Shown here piece after piece: positions 17,997 through 26,123 of a stretch of DNA of 64,000 bases. Under the pieces are notes generated by a model that saw nothing but the letters and a program-made list of their open reading frames with translations, was not told the DNA's origin and searched no databases. The DNA comes from Dyella sp. C9 (lineage in GTDB: Bacteria > Pseudomonadota > Gammaproteobacteria > Xanthomonadales > Rhodanobacteraceae). Within the stretch, counting starts at the first letter, position 1. Each line of letters opens with the position of its first letter. The DNA is taken from the NCBI RefSeq assembly GCF_003332825.1, contig NZ_QIRF01000003.1, forward strand, positions 186,001 to 250,000, given 5' to 3'. Made by a program: the position numbers and the translations under genes.

Positions 17997-18467
17997 ATGT
18001 TGTCCCGTGTTTCCCTGCTGGCCGCCGCCGCGCTCGCGCTGTCGGCCTGCTCGCTGTTTCCCCATCACGCCAAGACCGCCGATCCGGCGCCCGCGCCGGC
18101 CAGCGCGCAACCTGCGGCTCCGGTGCACCAGACGCTGATGAAGTCGATGATCGGCGACGTCCGCTATGAACTGCCGCAGCCCCTGCCGGCGGATGCCTAT
18201 CTGCTGGTGACCCTGGCCGACGTGAGTCGCCAGGACGTGCCGGCGCGCACGATCGCCGAGGAAAAGATCCAGCCGGTCGGCGCCTCGCCGGTGGATTTCC
18301 TGATCAGTTATGACCCGGCAGACCTGCGCGACGGCGTGGACTTCACCATCAACGTGCGCCTGCAGCAGGGCGACAAGCTGCTGGCCATCAACGACACGCG
18401 CACCAGCGTACTCGGGCGCTCGGGCGAGAACGGCCCGGTGAGCATCACGCTCAAGGCCGTTCCCTGA
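17997..18467 (+). CDS. YbaY-type lipoprotein
   Basis: A 156-residue lipoprotein. The signal peptide ends in the lipobox LSAC with Cys18, followed by an Ala/Pro-rich linker and a beta-sandwich domain beginning near residue 53 (VRYELPQPLPADAYLLVTLADVSRQ, conserved in the YbaY family: polar barrel, IPVEFLISYDP-like strand). AGGAG precedes the start. Likely anchored in the outer membrane; role unknown. It is convergent with the chemoreceptor gene 11 bp away. Confidence 0.8.
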   Translation: MLSRVSLLAAAALALSACSLFPHHAKTADPAPAPASAQPAAPVHQTLMKSMIGDVRYELPQPLPADAYLLVTLADVSRQDVPARTIAEEKIQPVGASPVDFLISYDPADLRDGVDFTINVRLQQGDKLLAINDTRTSVLGRSGENGPVSITLKAVP

Positions 18468-18473
18468 CCCGTC

Positions 18474-18500
18474 GGCGGTCAGCGGAACACGCTGACCGCC
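18474..18500. other. 11-bp perfect hairpin over the end of the chemoreceptor gene
   Basis: GGCGGTCAGCG (18474-18484), loop GAACA, CGCTGACCGCC (18490-18500). It covers the TGA and last seven codons of the minus-strand chemoreceptor gene and lies just after the lipoprotein stop on the plus strand. It could separate the two convergent transcripts, but neither side has a T-run. Confidence 0.5.
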
Positions 18501-20023
18501 TCGGCCAGATGCGTGGCCTGCCGGCGCAGGCTGTCCGAGGCCGCCGCGCCGTGCTCCACCAGCGCGGCGTTCTCGCGCGTGAGATGGTCCAGCTGCATCA
18601 CCGCCTGGTCGATCTGGGTGATACCTGCGCTCTGCTCGCTGGTTGCCGCGCTGATCTCGGCCAGCAGCGCGCTGACGCGGCGTACCTGCTCCACGATCGA
18701 CTGGATGGCCTGGCCGGCCTCGTCGGCCACCCGCGAACCCGACTCGATGCGCTCCACGCTGTCGCCGATCAGTTGCTTGATCTCCCGCGCCGACTGTGCC
18801 GTGCGCTGCGCCAGTGCGCGCACCTCGCCGGCCACCACGGCGAAGCCGCGGCCCTGTTCACCCGCACGCGCGGCCTCCACGGCGGCATTGAGCGCAAGGA
18901 TATTGGTCTGGAACGCGATGCTGTCGATGACGCCGATGATCTCGGCGATCTGCTGCGAGCTGGCGTGGATGCCGTCCATGGTGGCAACGACATTGCCGGC
19001 CGCCTCGCCACCCAGGGTCGCGGCGCGGCTGGCCACGCTGGCCAGCTGATGGGCCTGGTCCGAGGTCTCGGCATTGCTGCCCACAGTGGCCGACATCTGC
19101 GTCATCGATGCTGCCGTCTGCTGCACCTGGGCCGACGCCTGGTCCACGCGCGCATGCAGGTCGTGGTTGCCCTGCGCGATGTCGTGGCTCGCCTTCTGCA
19201 CGCGTACCGCCTGGTCGGCCACGTCGTCGATCAGCCAGCGGAACATCAGGCCCAGCTGGCCGACGGCGCGTAGCGTCATGCCGATCTCGTCGACGCGTTC
19301 CATCGGCGTGCAGTGATGGCGCTCGCCGCTGGCCACCTGCAGGGCCTCGCGCCAGACCTGTTCCAGCGGCCGCGACACCTGCGCACGCAGCCACCATGAG
19401 GCCAGCAACAGCAGCAGGCTCGTGCCGCCACCGAAGGCAGCCAGCGCCTGGCCGCGAAGGCCGCTCATTCCCGCAAGCAGCAGCAGCAGCGGCCACACCG
19501 CCAGCAGTGCGCCGCGGATGCGCCAGCGCACCGGCAGCGTGCGCAGCGCCGAACGCCATGCCATGGCACCGGTACGCACGAGCACGCCCTTGTGCAGTTT
19601 GCGGTTGCCGCCCTTGCCCCGGCGAAATGTGCCGTACAGCGCATCGGCCTGCGCGACTTCCTCGGCCGACGCCTTGGTGCGCACCGACAGGTAGCCGACC
19701 TGGTGGCCCTCGCGTACCACCGGCACGGCGTTGGCGCGCACCCAGTAATGGTCGCCGTTCTTGCGCCGGTTCTTCACCAGCGCGGTCCACGGCTCGCCGC
19801 CCTTGATGGTGGCCCACATGTCGGCAAACGCTTCGGCCGGCATGTCGGGGTGGCGCACGAGGTTGTGCGGCTGGCCTTGCAGTTCGTCCTGCGAAAAGCC
19901 GCTCACCTGCGCGAAGGCCGCGTTGGCGTAGGTGATGTGGCTGTGGATGTCGGTGGTCGACATCAGGGTGGCGTCGTCCGGCACGAGGAACTCGCGCTGG
20001 GTGACGGGCTGGTTGTTACGCAT
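18479..20023 (-). CDS. PAS-containing methyl-accepting chemotaxis protein (Aer-like)
   Basis: A 514-residue receptor. A PAS domain (about residues 15-125; [38 protein letters not shown]) is followed by two adjacent membrane segments (about 170-215) with almost no periplasmic loop, then HAMP-like and signalling helices with the invariant hairpin tip [18 protein letters not shown]. The layout equals Aer, so it probably reports redox or energy state to CheA/CheW from the cytoplasm. AGAGGA precedes ATG 20023. A stem-loop lies directly upstream of that site. Confidence 0.9.
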   Translation of the reverse strand: MRNNQPVTQREFLVPDDATLMSTTDIHSHITYANAAFAQVSGFSQDELQGQPHNLVRHPDMPAEAFADMWATIKGGEPWTALVKNRRKNGDHYWVRANAVPVVREGHQVGYLSVRTKASAEEVAQADALYGTFRRGKGGNRKLHKGVLVRTGAMAWRSALRTLPVRWRIRGALLAVWPLLLLLAGMSGLRGQALAAFGGGTSLLLLLASWWLRAQVSRPLEQVWREALQVASGERHHCTPMERVDEIGMTLRAVGQLGLMFRWLIDDVADQAVRVQKASHDIAQGNHDLHARVDQASAQVQQTAASMTQMSATVGSNAETSDQAHQLASVASRAATLGGEAAGNVVATMDGIHASSQQIAEIIGVIDSIAFQTNILALNAAVEAARAGEQGRGFAVVAGEVRALAQRTAQSAREIKQLIGDSVERIESGSRVADEAGQAIQSIVEQVRRVSALLAEISAATSEQSAGITQIDQAVMQLDHLTRENAALVEHGAAASDSLRRQATHLAEAVSVFR

Positions 20024-20035
20024 GCTGGAATCCTC

Positions 20036-20055
20036 TAGACGGCACAGGCCGTCTA
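20036..20055 (-). promoter_or_regulatory. Stem-loop touching the chemoreceptor ribosome-binding site
   Basis: TAGACGGC (20036-20043) and GCCGTCTA (20048-20055) form a perfect 8-bp stem with loop ACAG. In the chemoreceptor mRNA its 3' end meets the AGAGGA Shine-Dalgarno (20036-20031), so folding could affect ribosome access. Confidence 0.4.
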
Positions 20056-20144
20056 CGAACTCCATCCATGCGGCCTGCCACTACGATGCGTCGCGTCCGA
20101 AGACGGCGTTCGGTTCTCGGCGGTCTTGCACGGCTCTTGAGCGA

Positions 20145-20175
20145 TCGCCGCTGCGGCATGCGGACGCAGCGGCGA
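20145..20175. other. 11-bp hairpin between pyrC and the chemoreceptor gene
   Basis: TCGCCGCTGCG (20145-20155) and CGCAGCGGCGA (20165-20175) with a 9-base loop. With the terminator just to its right it forms a tandem of hairpins in the 189-bp gap downstream of pyrC. No open gene is seen in this gap. Confidence 0.45.
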
Positions 20176-20207
20176 GAAAATGCAGCGACGGCGATGGCCG
20201 CCGCTGC
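20176..20207 (-). terminator. Probable terminator of yidD-pyrC
   Basis: On the minus strand GCAGCG-G-CGGC, loop CATC, GCCG-T-CGCTGC (20207 down to 20182) gives an 11-bp stem with one G-U pair, followed by ATTTTC. It starts six bases after the pyrC stop. Confidence 0.6.
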
Positions 20208-20212
20208 GAGAG

Positions 20213-21550
20213 TCAGCGTGTGAAGGCCAGGCGCTGGCCGCGCACGCTGTCGTCGATGCGCTCGCCATCCCACACGCGCTGGCCGTTGACGAAGGTGGAC
20301 ACGATGGAGCTGTTGAAGGTGTAGCCCTCGAACGGCGACCAGCCGCACTTGGACAACACCTCCTCGCGACGCACGGTGTGCGGCTTGTTCGGATCCACCA
20401 GGACCAGGTCTGCGGCATAGCCTTCACGCAGGTAGCCACGTTCCTTCACGTCGAACAGCGTGGCCGGGGCATGCGTGACCGCTTCCACCACGCGCTCCAG
20501 CGTGAGCTTGCCCTCGAACACGCGCTGCAATGCCGCCTGCAGCGCGAACTGCACCAGCGGCAGGCCGCCCGGCGCCTTGTCATAGAGCTGGGCCTTTTCT
20601 TCGAGCAGGTGCGGAGCGTGGTCGGTGGCCAGCACGTCCAGGCGGCCTTCGGCCAGGGCCCTGGTGATCGCCTCGCGATCGGCAGCGGTCTTGATCGCCG
20701 GGTTGCACTTGATCAGGAAACCCAGGCGCTCGTAGTCGCGATCGTCGAAGTGCAGGAAGTGCACGCAGGTTTCCGCGGTGATGCGCTTGCCCTTGATCGG
20801 ACCCGGGTCGAACAGCGCCAGTTCGTCGGCGGTGGAGATGTGCAGCACGTGCAGACGGCTGTTGTGGCGGCGCGCCAGCTCGATGGCCAGGCGGGTGGAC
20901 TTGATGCAGGCCTCGCGCGAGCGGATCAACGGGTGTTCGCGGGGCGGGATGGCGTCGCCGTACTTCTCGTGCGCCTTGGCGAGGTTCAGGTCGATCATCG
21001 GCGTGTCTTCGCAATGCGTGATGATCGGCGTGGGTGCCTCGCGGAAGATGCCGTCGAGCACCTCCGGGTTGTCCACCAGCATGTTGCCGGTGGAGGCGCC
21101 CATGAACACCTTGACGCCGGGCGCCGCCAGCGGGTCGAGGCGACGGATGGCCTCCAGGTTGTCGTTGCTGGCACCCATGTAAAAGGCGTAGTTCACCGCC
21201 GAGGTTTCCGCCGCGCGGACGTATTTGGCCTCCAGCGTGTCGCGGTCCAGGGCAGGGGGCTTGGTATTGGGCATCTCCATGTAGCTGGTGATGCCGCCGG
21301 CGGCGCAGGCACGCGATTCGTGCGCGATGTCGGCCTTCTGGGTCAGACCGGGTTCACGGAAGTGAACCTGATCGTCGATCATGCCGGGGAACAGCCAGAG
21401 GCCGCTGGCATCCACCACTTTTTCGCCCGGGCGGGCGTCCAGGTCGCCCGCGATGGCATCGATGCGCCCCTGCTTCACGCGTACGTCGGCATGGAAACGG
21501 CGGCCTTCATTGACCAGTTCGGCGTTCTTGATCAGCCAATCAAGGGACAT
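20213..21550 (-). CDS. pyrC: Dihydroorotase (class I type, Gln variant of the HxH motif)
   Basis: A 445-residue cyclic amidohydrolase expected to close carbamoyl-aspartate to dihydroorotate in pyrimidine synthesis. Metal-site motifs seen are [10 protein letters not shown] (carboxylated Lys), [17 protein letters not shown] and LATDHAPHL (catalytic Asp). The usual first pair HxH reads QVHFREPG, so the first His is Gln; this variant is found throughout one dihydroorotase subgroup, so activity is plausible but unproven. GGAG precedes ATG 21550, which lies inside the end of yidD. Confidence 0.85.
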   Translation of the reverse strand: MSLDWLIKNAELVNEGRRFHADVRVKQGRIDAIAGDLDARPGEKVVDASGLWLFPGMIDDQVHFREPGLTQKADIAHESRACAAGGITSYMEMPNTKPPALDRDTLEAKYVRAAETSAVNYAFYMGASNDNLEAIRRLDPLAAPGVKVFMGASTGNMLVDNPEVLDGIFREAPTPIITHCEDTPMIDLNLAKAHEKYGDAIPPREHPLIRSREACIKSTRLAIELARRHNSRLHVLHISTADELALFDPGPIKGKRITAETCVHFLHFDDRDYERLGFLIKCNPAIKTAADREAITRALAEGRLDVLATDHAPHLLEEKAQLYDKAPGGLPLVQFALQAALQRVFEGKLTLERVVEAVTHAPATLFDVKERGYLREGYAADLVLVDPNKPHTVRREEVLSKCGWSPFEGYTFNSSIVSTFVNGQRVWDGERIDDSVRGQRLAFTR

Positions 21551-21800
21551 GGGTTTCTCCAGGGGAACAGCAACGGCGGAAGGTGAAATGCTCGGGAACC
21601 GGGTCCTCGCCGCCCTCGCACAGCGGCTGGCAACGAAGCAGTCGCCAGCCGGCCAGTGCCCCACCCCGCAGCGGCCCGAAGCGCACGACCGCAATCCGTG
21701 CATAATCAGAACAGCTGGGATGGAAGCGGCAGCGCTGACCCAGCAGGGGGCTTAGCCAGCGCTTGTAGAAGCCGAGCAGTAGAAGTATGAGTCGGGTCAC
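21540..21800 (-). CDS. yidD: Membrane protein insertion efficiency factor YidD
   Basis: An 86-residue YidD: hydrophobic N-terminus [18 protein letters not shown], then [11 protein letters not shown], the family signature with paired Cys, and [19 protein letters not shown]. YidD aids YidC-dependent membrane insertion. The start is taken as GTG at 21800; there is no clear ribosome-binding site and the frame stays open upstream. It overlaps pyrC by 11 bp, away from its more usual rnpA-yidC setting. Confidence 0.85.
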   Translation of the reverse strand: MTRLILLLLGFYKRWLSPLLGQRCRFHPSCSDYARIAVVRFGPLRGGALAGWRLLRCQPLCEGGEDPVPEHFTFRRCCSPGETHVP

Positions 21801-21863
21801 GACGGTTTGACGCTGCCGAAACAGCTTGCGGCATGTAGTGTCGCAAGTATTCCAGAAGCAAGG

Positions 21864-21892
21864 TTGCCGGTGTAAGCCGCTTGGGCTATAAC
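21864..21892 (+). promoter_or_regulatory. Sigma-70-type promoter of dksA
   Basis: TTGCCG (21864-21869), a 17-bp spacer and TATAAC (21887-21892), placed 33 bases before the dksA start in the divergent gap with yidD. Confidence 0.65.
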
Positions 21893-21925
21893 ACCCGGCC
21901 GCCAAGGCCAAAATGGTGAAGGGAA

Positions 21926-22996
21926 ATGGCGAAAACCACGCGTAGTGCGACAGCCGCCAAGCCACAGAAGGGAAAGGCTGCCGGCAAGGTGAAAGACGTC
22001 AAGGCCGCCAAGAAGGTCGCCGCTGGCGGACGCAGTGCCAAAAGCGCGCCGGCCAAGAAGCCTGCAGCCAAGAAGGCGGCAGTGAAGAAGGCCGTGGCCA
22101 AGAAGCCAGCTGCCAAAAAGGTCGCCAAGGCTCCAGCCAAGCAAGCCGTCGCCAAGAAGGCTGCCCCCAAGGCTCCGGCCAAGAAGGCAGCTCCGGCCAA
22201 GAAGCCGGTGGCCGTAAAGAAGGTGGCGAAGCCAGCAGCCAAGAAGGTGGTGGCCCCCGCCAAGAAGCAGCCCCCGAAGACCGTGGCCAGGCCGGTACCC
22301 AGCCCAGCCTCAGCCACCAAAGCGCCGTCGGCCAAGCCGGTAGCCCACGCCGCGCCGGCCAAGGCTGCGGCGGTGCATCCGGCGGCCCCGGCCAAGGCGA
22401 CGCCGGTGGCGGTGCAGGCCCAGAAGCCCGCAACCTCCCCGCTTGCGGGTAAAGTAGCCAGTGCCACCGCGCGTCATACCCCCCTCAAAAAACAGAAAGC
22501 CCAGCAGTCCTCGATGAACAAACCCGCAACTCTCGACAATGGCATCACCCGCGAAGACGGTCGCTATGCACTGCCTTCCACGACCCTGATCGACCTGCCC
22601 AAGGGTTATCGCCCCTCGAACGACGAGGAGTACATGAACCCCAAGCACCTGGCCTACTTCCGCAACAAGCTGCGCGAATGGCGCGAACAGCTGGTGGAAG
22701 AGTCGCGCCAGACCATGGAGAACCTCCGCGACGAGGTACGCGACGTGGGTGACGAGGCCGAGCGTGCTACGCGCGAGACCGAGAATTCGCTGGAACTGCG
22801 TACCCGTGACCGTTACCGCAAGCTGATCTCCAAGATCGACAAGGCACTGCGTCGCATCGAGGAAGGCCGCTACGGTTACTGCGAGGAGACCGACGAGGAA
22901 ATCGGCCTGGAGCGTCTCGACGCCCGTCCGATCGCCACGCTGTCGCTCGACGCGCAGGAGCGCCGCGAGCATCTGCAGAAGCAGATGGGCGACTGA
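21926..22996 (+). CDS. dksA: RNA polymerase-binding factor DksA with a histone H1-like N-terminal extension
   Basis: A 356-residue protein. Residues 1-196 are a Lys/Ala/Pro-rich array of AAKK-type repeats like histone H1 or AlgP, probably nucleic-acid binding and unstructured. Residues 197-356 are DksA: the coiled-coil tip has Asp273, Asp276 and Ala278 (DVGDEA), the DxxDxA motif needed to act on RNA polymerase. The C-terminal Cys4 zinc finger keeps only Cys319; the others are Thr322, Ser340 and Ala343. Met197 could be an internal start for a tail-less form. A clear promoter precedes and a 20-bp hairpin follows. Similar tails are known in Xanthomonadales DksA. Confidence 0.92.
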   Translation: MAKTTRSATAAKPQKGKAAGKVKDVKAAKKVAAGGRSAKSAPAKKPAAKKAAVKKAVAKKPAAKKVAKAPAKQAVAKKAAPKAPAKKAAPAKKPVAVKKVAKPAAKKVVAPAKKQPPKTVARPVPSPASATKAPSAKPVAHAAPAKAAAVHPAAPAKATPVAVQAQKPATSPLAGKVASATARHTPLKKQKAQQSSMNKPATLDNGITREDGRYALPSTTLIDLPKGYRPSNDEEYMNPKHLAYFRNKLREWREQLVEESRQTMENLRDEVRDVGDEAERATRETENSLELRTRDRYRKLISKIDKALRRIEEGRYGYCEETDEEIGLERLDARPIATLSLDAQERREHLQKQMGD

Positions 22997-23013
22997 CCCA
23001 TCCTCGGCCTCGC

Positions 23014-23054
23014 TGCCAAAAGAAACCCCGCCAATGGCGGGGTTTCTTTTGGCA
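23014..23054. terminator. Bidirectional terminator between dksA and sufE
   Basis: A perfect 20-bp inverted repeat, TGCCAAAAGAAACCCCGCCA (23014-23033) against 23035-23054, with the centre at 23034. It contains GGCGGGGTTTCTTTT on plus and the same on minus, so it can stop both convergent transcripts. Confidence 0.9.
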
Positions 23055-23120
23055 GGGGCATCGGCTGCCGGTGTGTTGTCCGCAGCCTCGCCGGCATGCC
23101 GGGTCAGTGGCTGGGCAGCG

Positions 23121-23555
23121 TCATCCGGCCAGCGTGGCCGCTGCGTACGCCTTGAGCTTGGCCAGCATCGCGGCCAGCCCGTTCGAGCGGGTCGGCGAGA
23201 GGTGTTTGGCCAGGCCGATGGCCTCGATGAAGCGTGGCTCGGTGGCCACGATCTCCCGGGCCGGGCGATCGGAGTAGACGCGCAGCACCAGGGCGATCAG
23301 GCCCGAGACGATGGCCGAGTCGCTGGCGGCCTGGAAATGCAGCTTGTCCGCGCTCCCGCTGGGTACCAGCCAGACCATGGACTGGCAGCCGTGCACCCGG
23401 TAGTCCTCGGTCTTGAGCTCCTCGGGGAAGGGCGGCAGCTGCTTGCCCAGGTCGATCAGGTACTGGTAGCGCTCGGTCCAGTCACCAAAGAAGGCAAATT
23501 CCTCGACGATGTCCTGCTGCGCCTGCTCGGCGCTGGGTGTGGCGATGGCATTCAT
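23121..23555 (-). CDS. sufE: SufE-family sulfur acceptor
   Basis: A 144-residue SufE, which takes persulfide sulfur from a SufS-type cysteine desulfurase and passes it to Fe-S cluster assembly. The acceptor Cys is Cys57 in RVHGCQSMVWL; FFGDWTERYQYLIDLGKQLPP is the conserved N-terminal helix. No sufS is in the window. ATG 23555 is used; a GTG two codons earlier is possible. It follows cysS by 63 bp on the same strand. Confidence 0.93.
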   Translation of the reverse strand: MNAIATPSAEQAQQDIVEEFAFFGDWTERYQYLIDLGKQLPPFPEELKTEDYRVHGCQSMVWLVPSGSADKLHFQAASDSAIVSGLIALVLRVYSDRPAREIVATEPRFIEAIGLAKHLSPTRSNGLAAMLAKLKAYAAATLAG

Positions 23556-23618
23556 AGGCACATTATCGCGCGTTTTGCCGCCTTATCCCCCACTCCCTGG
23601 CGAAGAGAGGGGGTGGAA

Positions 23619-25007
23619 TCAGCCCTTCACCACGCTCCAGCGCGTGCCCTGGGCGCCATCTTCGATGGCAATGCCCATGGCGGTGAGCTCTTCGCGAATG
23701 GCGTCGGCGCGCTTGAAGTCGCGCGAGGCGCGGGCATTGCGGCGTTCCTCCAACAAGGCCTCGATGCGGGCCTCATCCACCTCGGCGGCGCCGCCTGCCT
23801 GCTTGAACCAGGCCTCCGCATCCTGCTGCAGCAGGCCGAGGATGGCGCCGCCGCCCAGCAGCGCCGCCTTGGCGGTGCGCCGGGCCTGGTCATCGCCGGC
23901 CTGCCGCGCGGCATCCGCCAGCTGGGCCAGCTCGGCCAGCGCCTGCGGGGTGTTGAGGTCGTCGCACAGCGCCGCTTCGACGGCCGCGGGGATCGGCAGC
24001 GCGCCCGCGTCCACCGGAACCTCGGCCAGGTCGCGCAGCACTCGATACCAGCCGTCCAGCGTGCTGATCGACTGCGTGATGGCGGCCTCGGACCAGTCCA
24101 GCGGCTGGCGGTAGTGGCCACGCAACAGCAGCAGGCGCAGGGCCTCTGGCGGGTGCGACTTGAGCAGCTCGTGCACCAGCATCACGTTGCCCAGCGACTT
24201 GGACATCTTGCGGCCGCTGAACGTGAGCATGCCGTTGTGCAGCCAGTAGCGCGCGAACACCTTGCCGCCGTGGGCGCAGGTGGACTGGGCGATCTCGTTT
24301 TCGTGATGCGGGAACTGCAGGTCCACGCCACCGGCATGGATGTCGATGGTCTCGCCCAGGTGAGCCTCGCTCATCGCCGAGCACTCGATGTGCCAGCCCG
24401 GGCGGCCGCGGCCCCAGGGGCTGTCCCAGCCGGGCAGCTCGGGCGTGGAGGGCTTCCACAGCACGAAGTCGCCGGGATTCTTCTTGTACGGCGCCACTTC
24501 CACGCGGGCGCCGGCGATGAGCTCTTCCGGATCGCGGCCGGACAACTCGCCATAGGCCGGGAACGAATCCACCTCGAACAGCACGTGGCCCTCGGCGGCG
24601 TAGGCGTGCCCGCCGGCGATCAAGCGCTCGATCATCGCGATGATCTGCGGGATGTGCGCCGTGGCGTGCGGCTCCACGTCCGGCGGGGCGATGCCCAGCG
24701 CGGCCATGTCCTCGCGGTAGGCCTGGGTGTAGCGGCTGGTGATGCTCTCGATGCCCACGCCCAGCTGCTGGGCGGCGGCGTTGATCTTGTCGTCGACGTC
24801 GGTGATGTTGCGCGCGTAGACCACCTGGGGGTAGTGGCGGCGCAGCAGCCGTACCAATACGTCGAACACCACCGGCCCACGCGCGTTGCCGATGTGCACG
24901 TAGTTGTAGACCGTCGGCCCGCACAGGTACATCGTGACCCGGTCCGGGTTCAGCGGGGTGAACGGTTCAACGCGGCGCGTGAGGCTGTTATGGAGCGAGA
25001 TCGGCAT
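23619..25007 (-). CDS. cysS: Cysteinyl-tRNA synthetase
   Basis: A 462-residue class I synthetase charging tRNA-Cys. HIGH-type motif is YVHIGNARG after the zinc ligand in [15 protein letters not shown]; further zinc ligands sit in [10 protein letters not shown] and HHENE; KMSKS is intact in [12 protein letters not shown]. The start at 25007 gives the family N-terminus [16 protein letters not shown]. The same frame is open 34 codons upstream, but that sequence has no family match. Confidence 0.97.
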   Translation of the reverse strand: MPISLHNSLTRRVEPFTPLNPDRVTMYLCGPTVYNYVHIGNARGPVVFDVLVRLLRRHYPQVVYARNITDVDDKINAAAQQLGVGIESITSRYTQAYREDMAALGIAPPDVEPHATAHIPQIIAMIERLIAGGHAYAAEGHVLFEVDSFPAYGELSGRDPEELIAGARVEVAPYKKNPGDFVLWKPSTPELPGWDSPWGRGRPGWHIECSAMSEAHLGETIDIHAGGVDLQFPHHENEIAQSTCAHGGKVFARYWLHNGMLTFSGRKMSKSLGNVMLVHELLKSHPPEALRLLLLRGHYRQPLDWSEAAITQSISTLDGWYRVLRDLAEVPVDAGALPIPAAVEAALCDDLNTPQALAELAQLADAARQAGDDQARRTAKAALLGGGAILGLLQQDAEAWFKQAGGAAEVDEARIEALLEERRNARASRDFKRADAIREELTAMGIAIEDGAQGTRWSVVKG

Positions 25008-25251
25008 CGACTGGAGGTCCGGACGGTGGGAGCGGGCGCCCTTGGGGCGCAAGCCGGTCGCGCATCTTAACAAGCCGCAGGGCAGGCCGCAGGGCGGCCC
25101 AGGGACCACGGACCAAGGGCCACCGGATGAACAACGGCTGCCGGGCGCAGGACTTTAGGAAAAGTTCTAAGCGTCGATTCAGTGTGAATTTGCTGGAATG
25201 GATGGTATGAGGTGCCGAGATGCGCCCATATTGCCCCGAGCGGAGGCCGCA

Positions 25252-25806
25252 GTGACAAAGTGGTTGTTCCCCGCGCTGGCGCTGTCCTTGATGGCTACCG
25301 GCGTGTTTGCGCAGGACGCGCGGTACCAGAACCCGTCCCAACCCCAGCCCCAGAATGACGACAACACCCATTACGGGTGGGCCGATGTGCTGCGCGTCGA
25401 TCCGGTGTATGGCGTGGCGCGTACCGAGGTGCCGCATACGGAGTGCTATGACCAGCAGGTGGTGCGCCAGGCGCCCCCGCAGGGTAGTGCGGCAGGCACC
25501 ATCCTGGGCGCCGTGGTCGGTGGCGTGCTGGGCAGCACGATCGGCCGTGGTGATGGCCGTACGGCTGCCACCGTGGCCGGTGCGGTGGCCGGTGGCGCCG
25601 TGGGCAACAGCGTTTCCGCCTCGGGCGGTGGCGAATACCAGACCACTGAAACCCATTGCCGCCAGGTGAACGCGGTCAGCGAGCAGCGGCGCATCATGGG
25701 CTACGACGTGGAATACCGTTATCGCGGCGAGGTCTACCTGTCGCGCCTCAATTACGACCCCGGTGAGCGCCTGCGCGTGCGGGTCAGCGTTTCTCCCGCC
25801 GATTGA
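25252..25806 (+). CDS. Exported glycine-zipper 2TM domain protein
   Basis: A 184-residue protein with a signal peptide (KWLFPALALSLMATGVFA, cleavage before QD). Residues about 79-125 form a glycine zipper (AGTILGAVVGGVLGSTIG, then VAGAVAGGAVGNSVS), the Rick_17kDa/SlyB-type element that packs in the outer membrane. The C-terminal part (GYDVEYRYRGEVYLSRLNYDPG) is conserved in the family. The start is GTG 25252 because GGAGG lies six bases upstream and the signal peptide begins there. Role: envelope integrity, by analogy only. Confidence 0.83.
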   Translation: MTKWLFPALALSLMATGVFAQDARYQNPSQPQPQNDDNTHYGWADVLRVDPVYGVARTEVPHTECYDQQVVRQAPPQGSAAGTILGAVVGGVLGSTIGRGDGRTAATVAGAVAGGAVGNSVSASGGGEYQTTETHCRQVNAVSEQRRIMGYDVEYRYRGEVYLSRLNYDPGERLRVRVSVSPAD

Positions 25807-25812
25807 GACCGA

Positions 25813-25844
25813 GCCAAACCGCCGCCTTCGGGCGGCGGTTTGGC
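25813..25844 (+). terminator. Terminator after the glycine-zipper gene
   Basis: GCCAAACCGCCGCC (25813-25826), loop TTCG, and its exact complement 25831-25844: a 14-bp stem with a stable UUCG tetraloop. The T-run is weak. It isolates the following arginine leader from read-through. Confidence 0.75.
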
Positions 25845-25863
25845 ATGGGTGAGACGCTGCTTG

Positions 25864-25892
25864 TTGCACGGCAGCGAAAATCCCGTCATGAT
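25864..25892 (+). promoter_or_regulatory. Probable promoter of the arginine operon
   Basis: TTGCAC (25864-25869), exactly 17 bp, then CATGAT (25887-25892). Transcription would begin near 25899, 19 bases before the leader-peptide ATG. Four of six bases match the -10 consensus. Confidence 0.5.
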
Positions 25893-25917
25893 TGAAGTTC
25901 AACCACCCGGAACACCC

Positions 25918-26022
25918 ATGTCCGCAGCCGTCTATACCGCCACCGTTCTTACCAGCGCCCGCATGGCCGCTGGCATGACGTCGCGTGCGCGCCGACCGCT
26001 GGTCCGACATTCGGCCGGGTAG
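25918..26022 (+). CDS. Putative Arg-rich attenuator leader peptide
   Basis: A 34-codon open frame between the putative promoter and an intrinsic terminator, upstream of argF'. Five Arg codons occur, four of them within eight codons (residues 23, 25, 26 and 30: CGT, CGC, CGA, CGA), followed by His31. Its TAG (26020-26022) overlaps the last base of a segment, GGCCGGGT at 26013-26020, that is perfectly complementary to the left arm of the terminator. This is the layout of his/trp/leu-type leader peptides, with Arg as the sensed residue. The ribosome-binding site (CGGAA) is weak. The longer in-frame start at 25888 is rejected because it lies inside the -10 box. Inferred, not demonstrated. Confidence 0.55.
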   Translation: MSAAVYTATVLTSARMAAGMTSRARRPLVRHSAG

Positions 26023-26082
26023 GCTGTCGCACGCGTTTCATGTGAATCGACGACAAAACCCGGCCTGCAGCCGGGTTTTTTT
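26013..26082 (+). promoter_or_regulatory. Attenuator: terminator hairpin with competing antiterminator
   Basis: Terminator: AAAACCCGGC (26055-26064), loop CTGCA, GCCGGG (26070-26075) and seven T (26076-26082), ending 41 bases before the argF' ATG. Antiterminator: GGCCGGGT (26013-26020) pairs perfectly with ACCCGGCC (26058-26065), destroying the terminator. A third pairing, CGCGTGCG (25982-25989, the Arg-codon region) with CGCACGCG (26028-26035), could act as the early pause hairpin. A ribosome stalled at the Arg codons would disrupt the third pairing and let the antiterminator form; one reaching the stop codon would cover 26013-26020 and favour termination. Confidence 0.6.
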
Positions 26083-26123
26083 GTTTCCGCACTCTGAAGA
26101 TTTCACCAAGGGCACTCCACGAC

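Noticed and set aside
23575..23618. A CCCCC...GGGGG hairpin between cysS and sufE as another repeat copy.
   Set aside because: The arms do not pair well and the similarity to the CTCTCCCC family is only partial.
25840..25917. Longer versions of the arginine leader peptide starting before 25918.
   Set aside because: They would begin upstream of or inside the proposed -10 box (25887-25892), so the mRNA would not contain those starts, and there is no ribosome-binding site.
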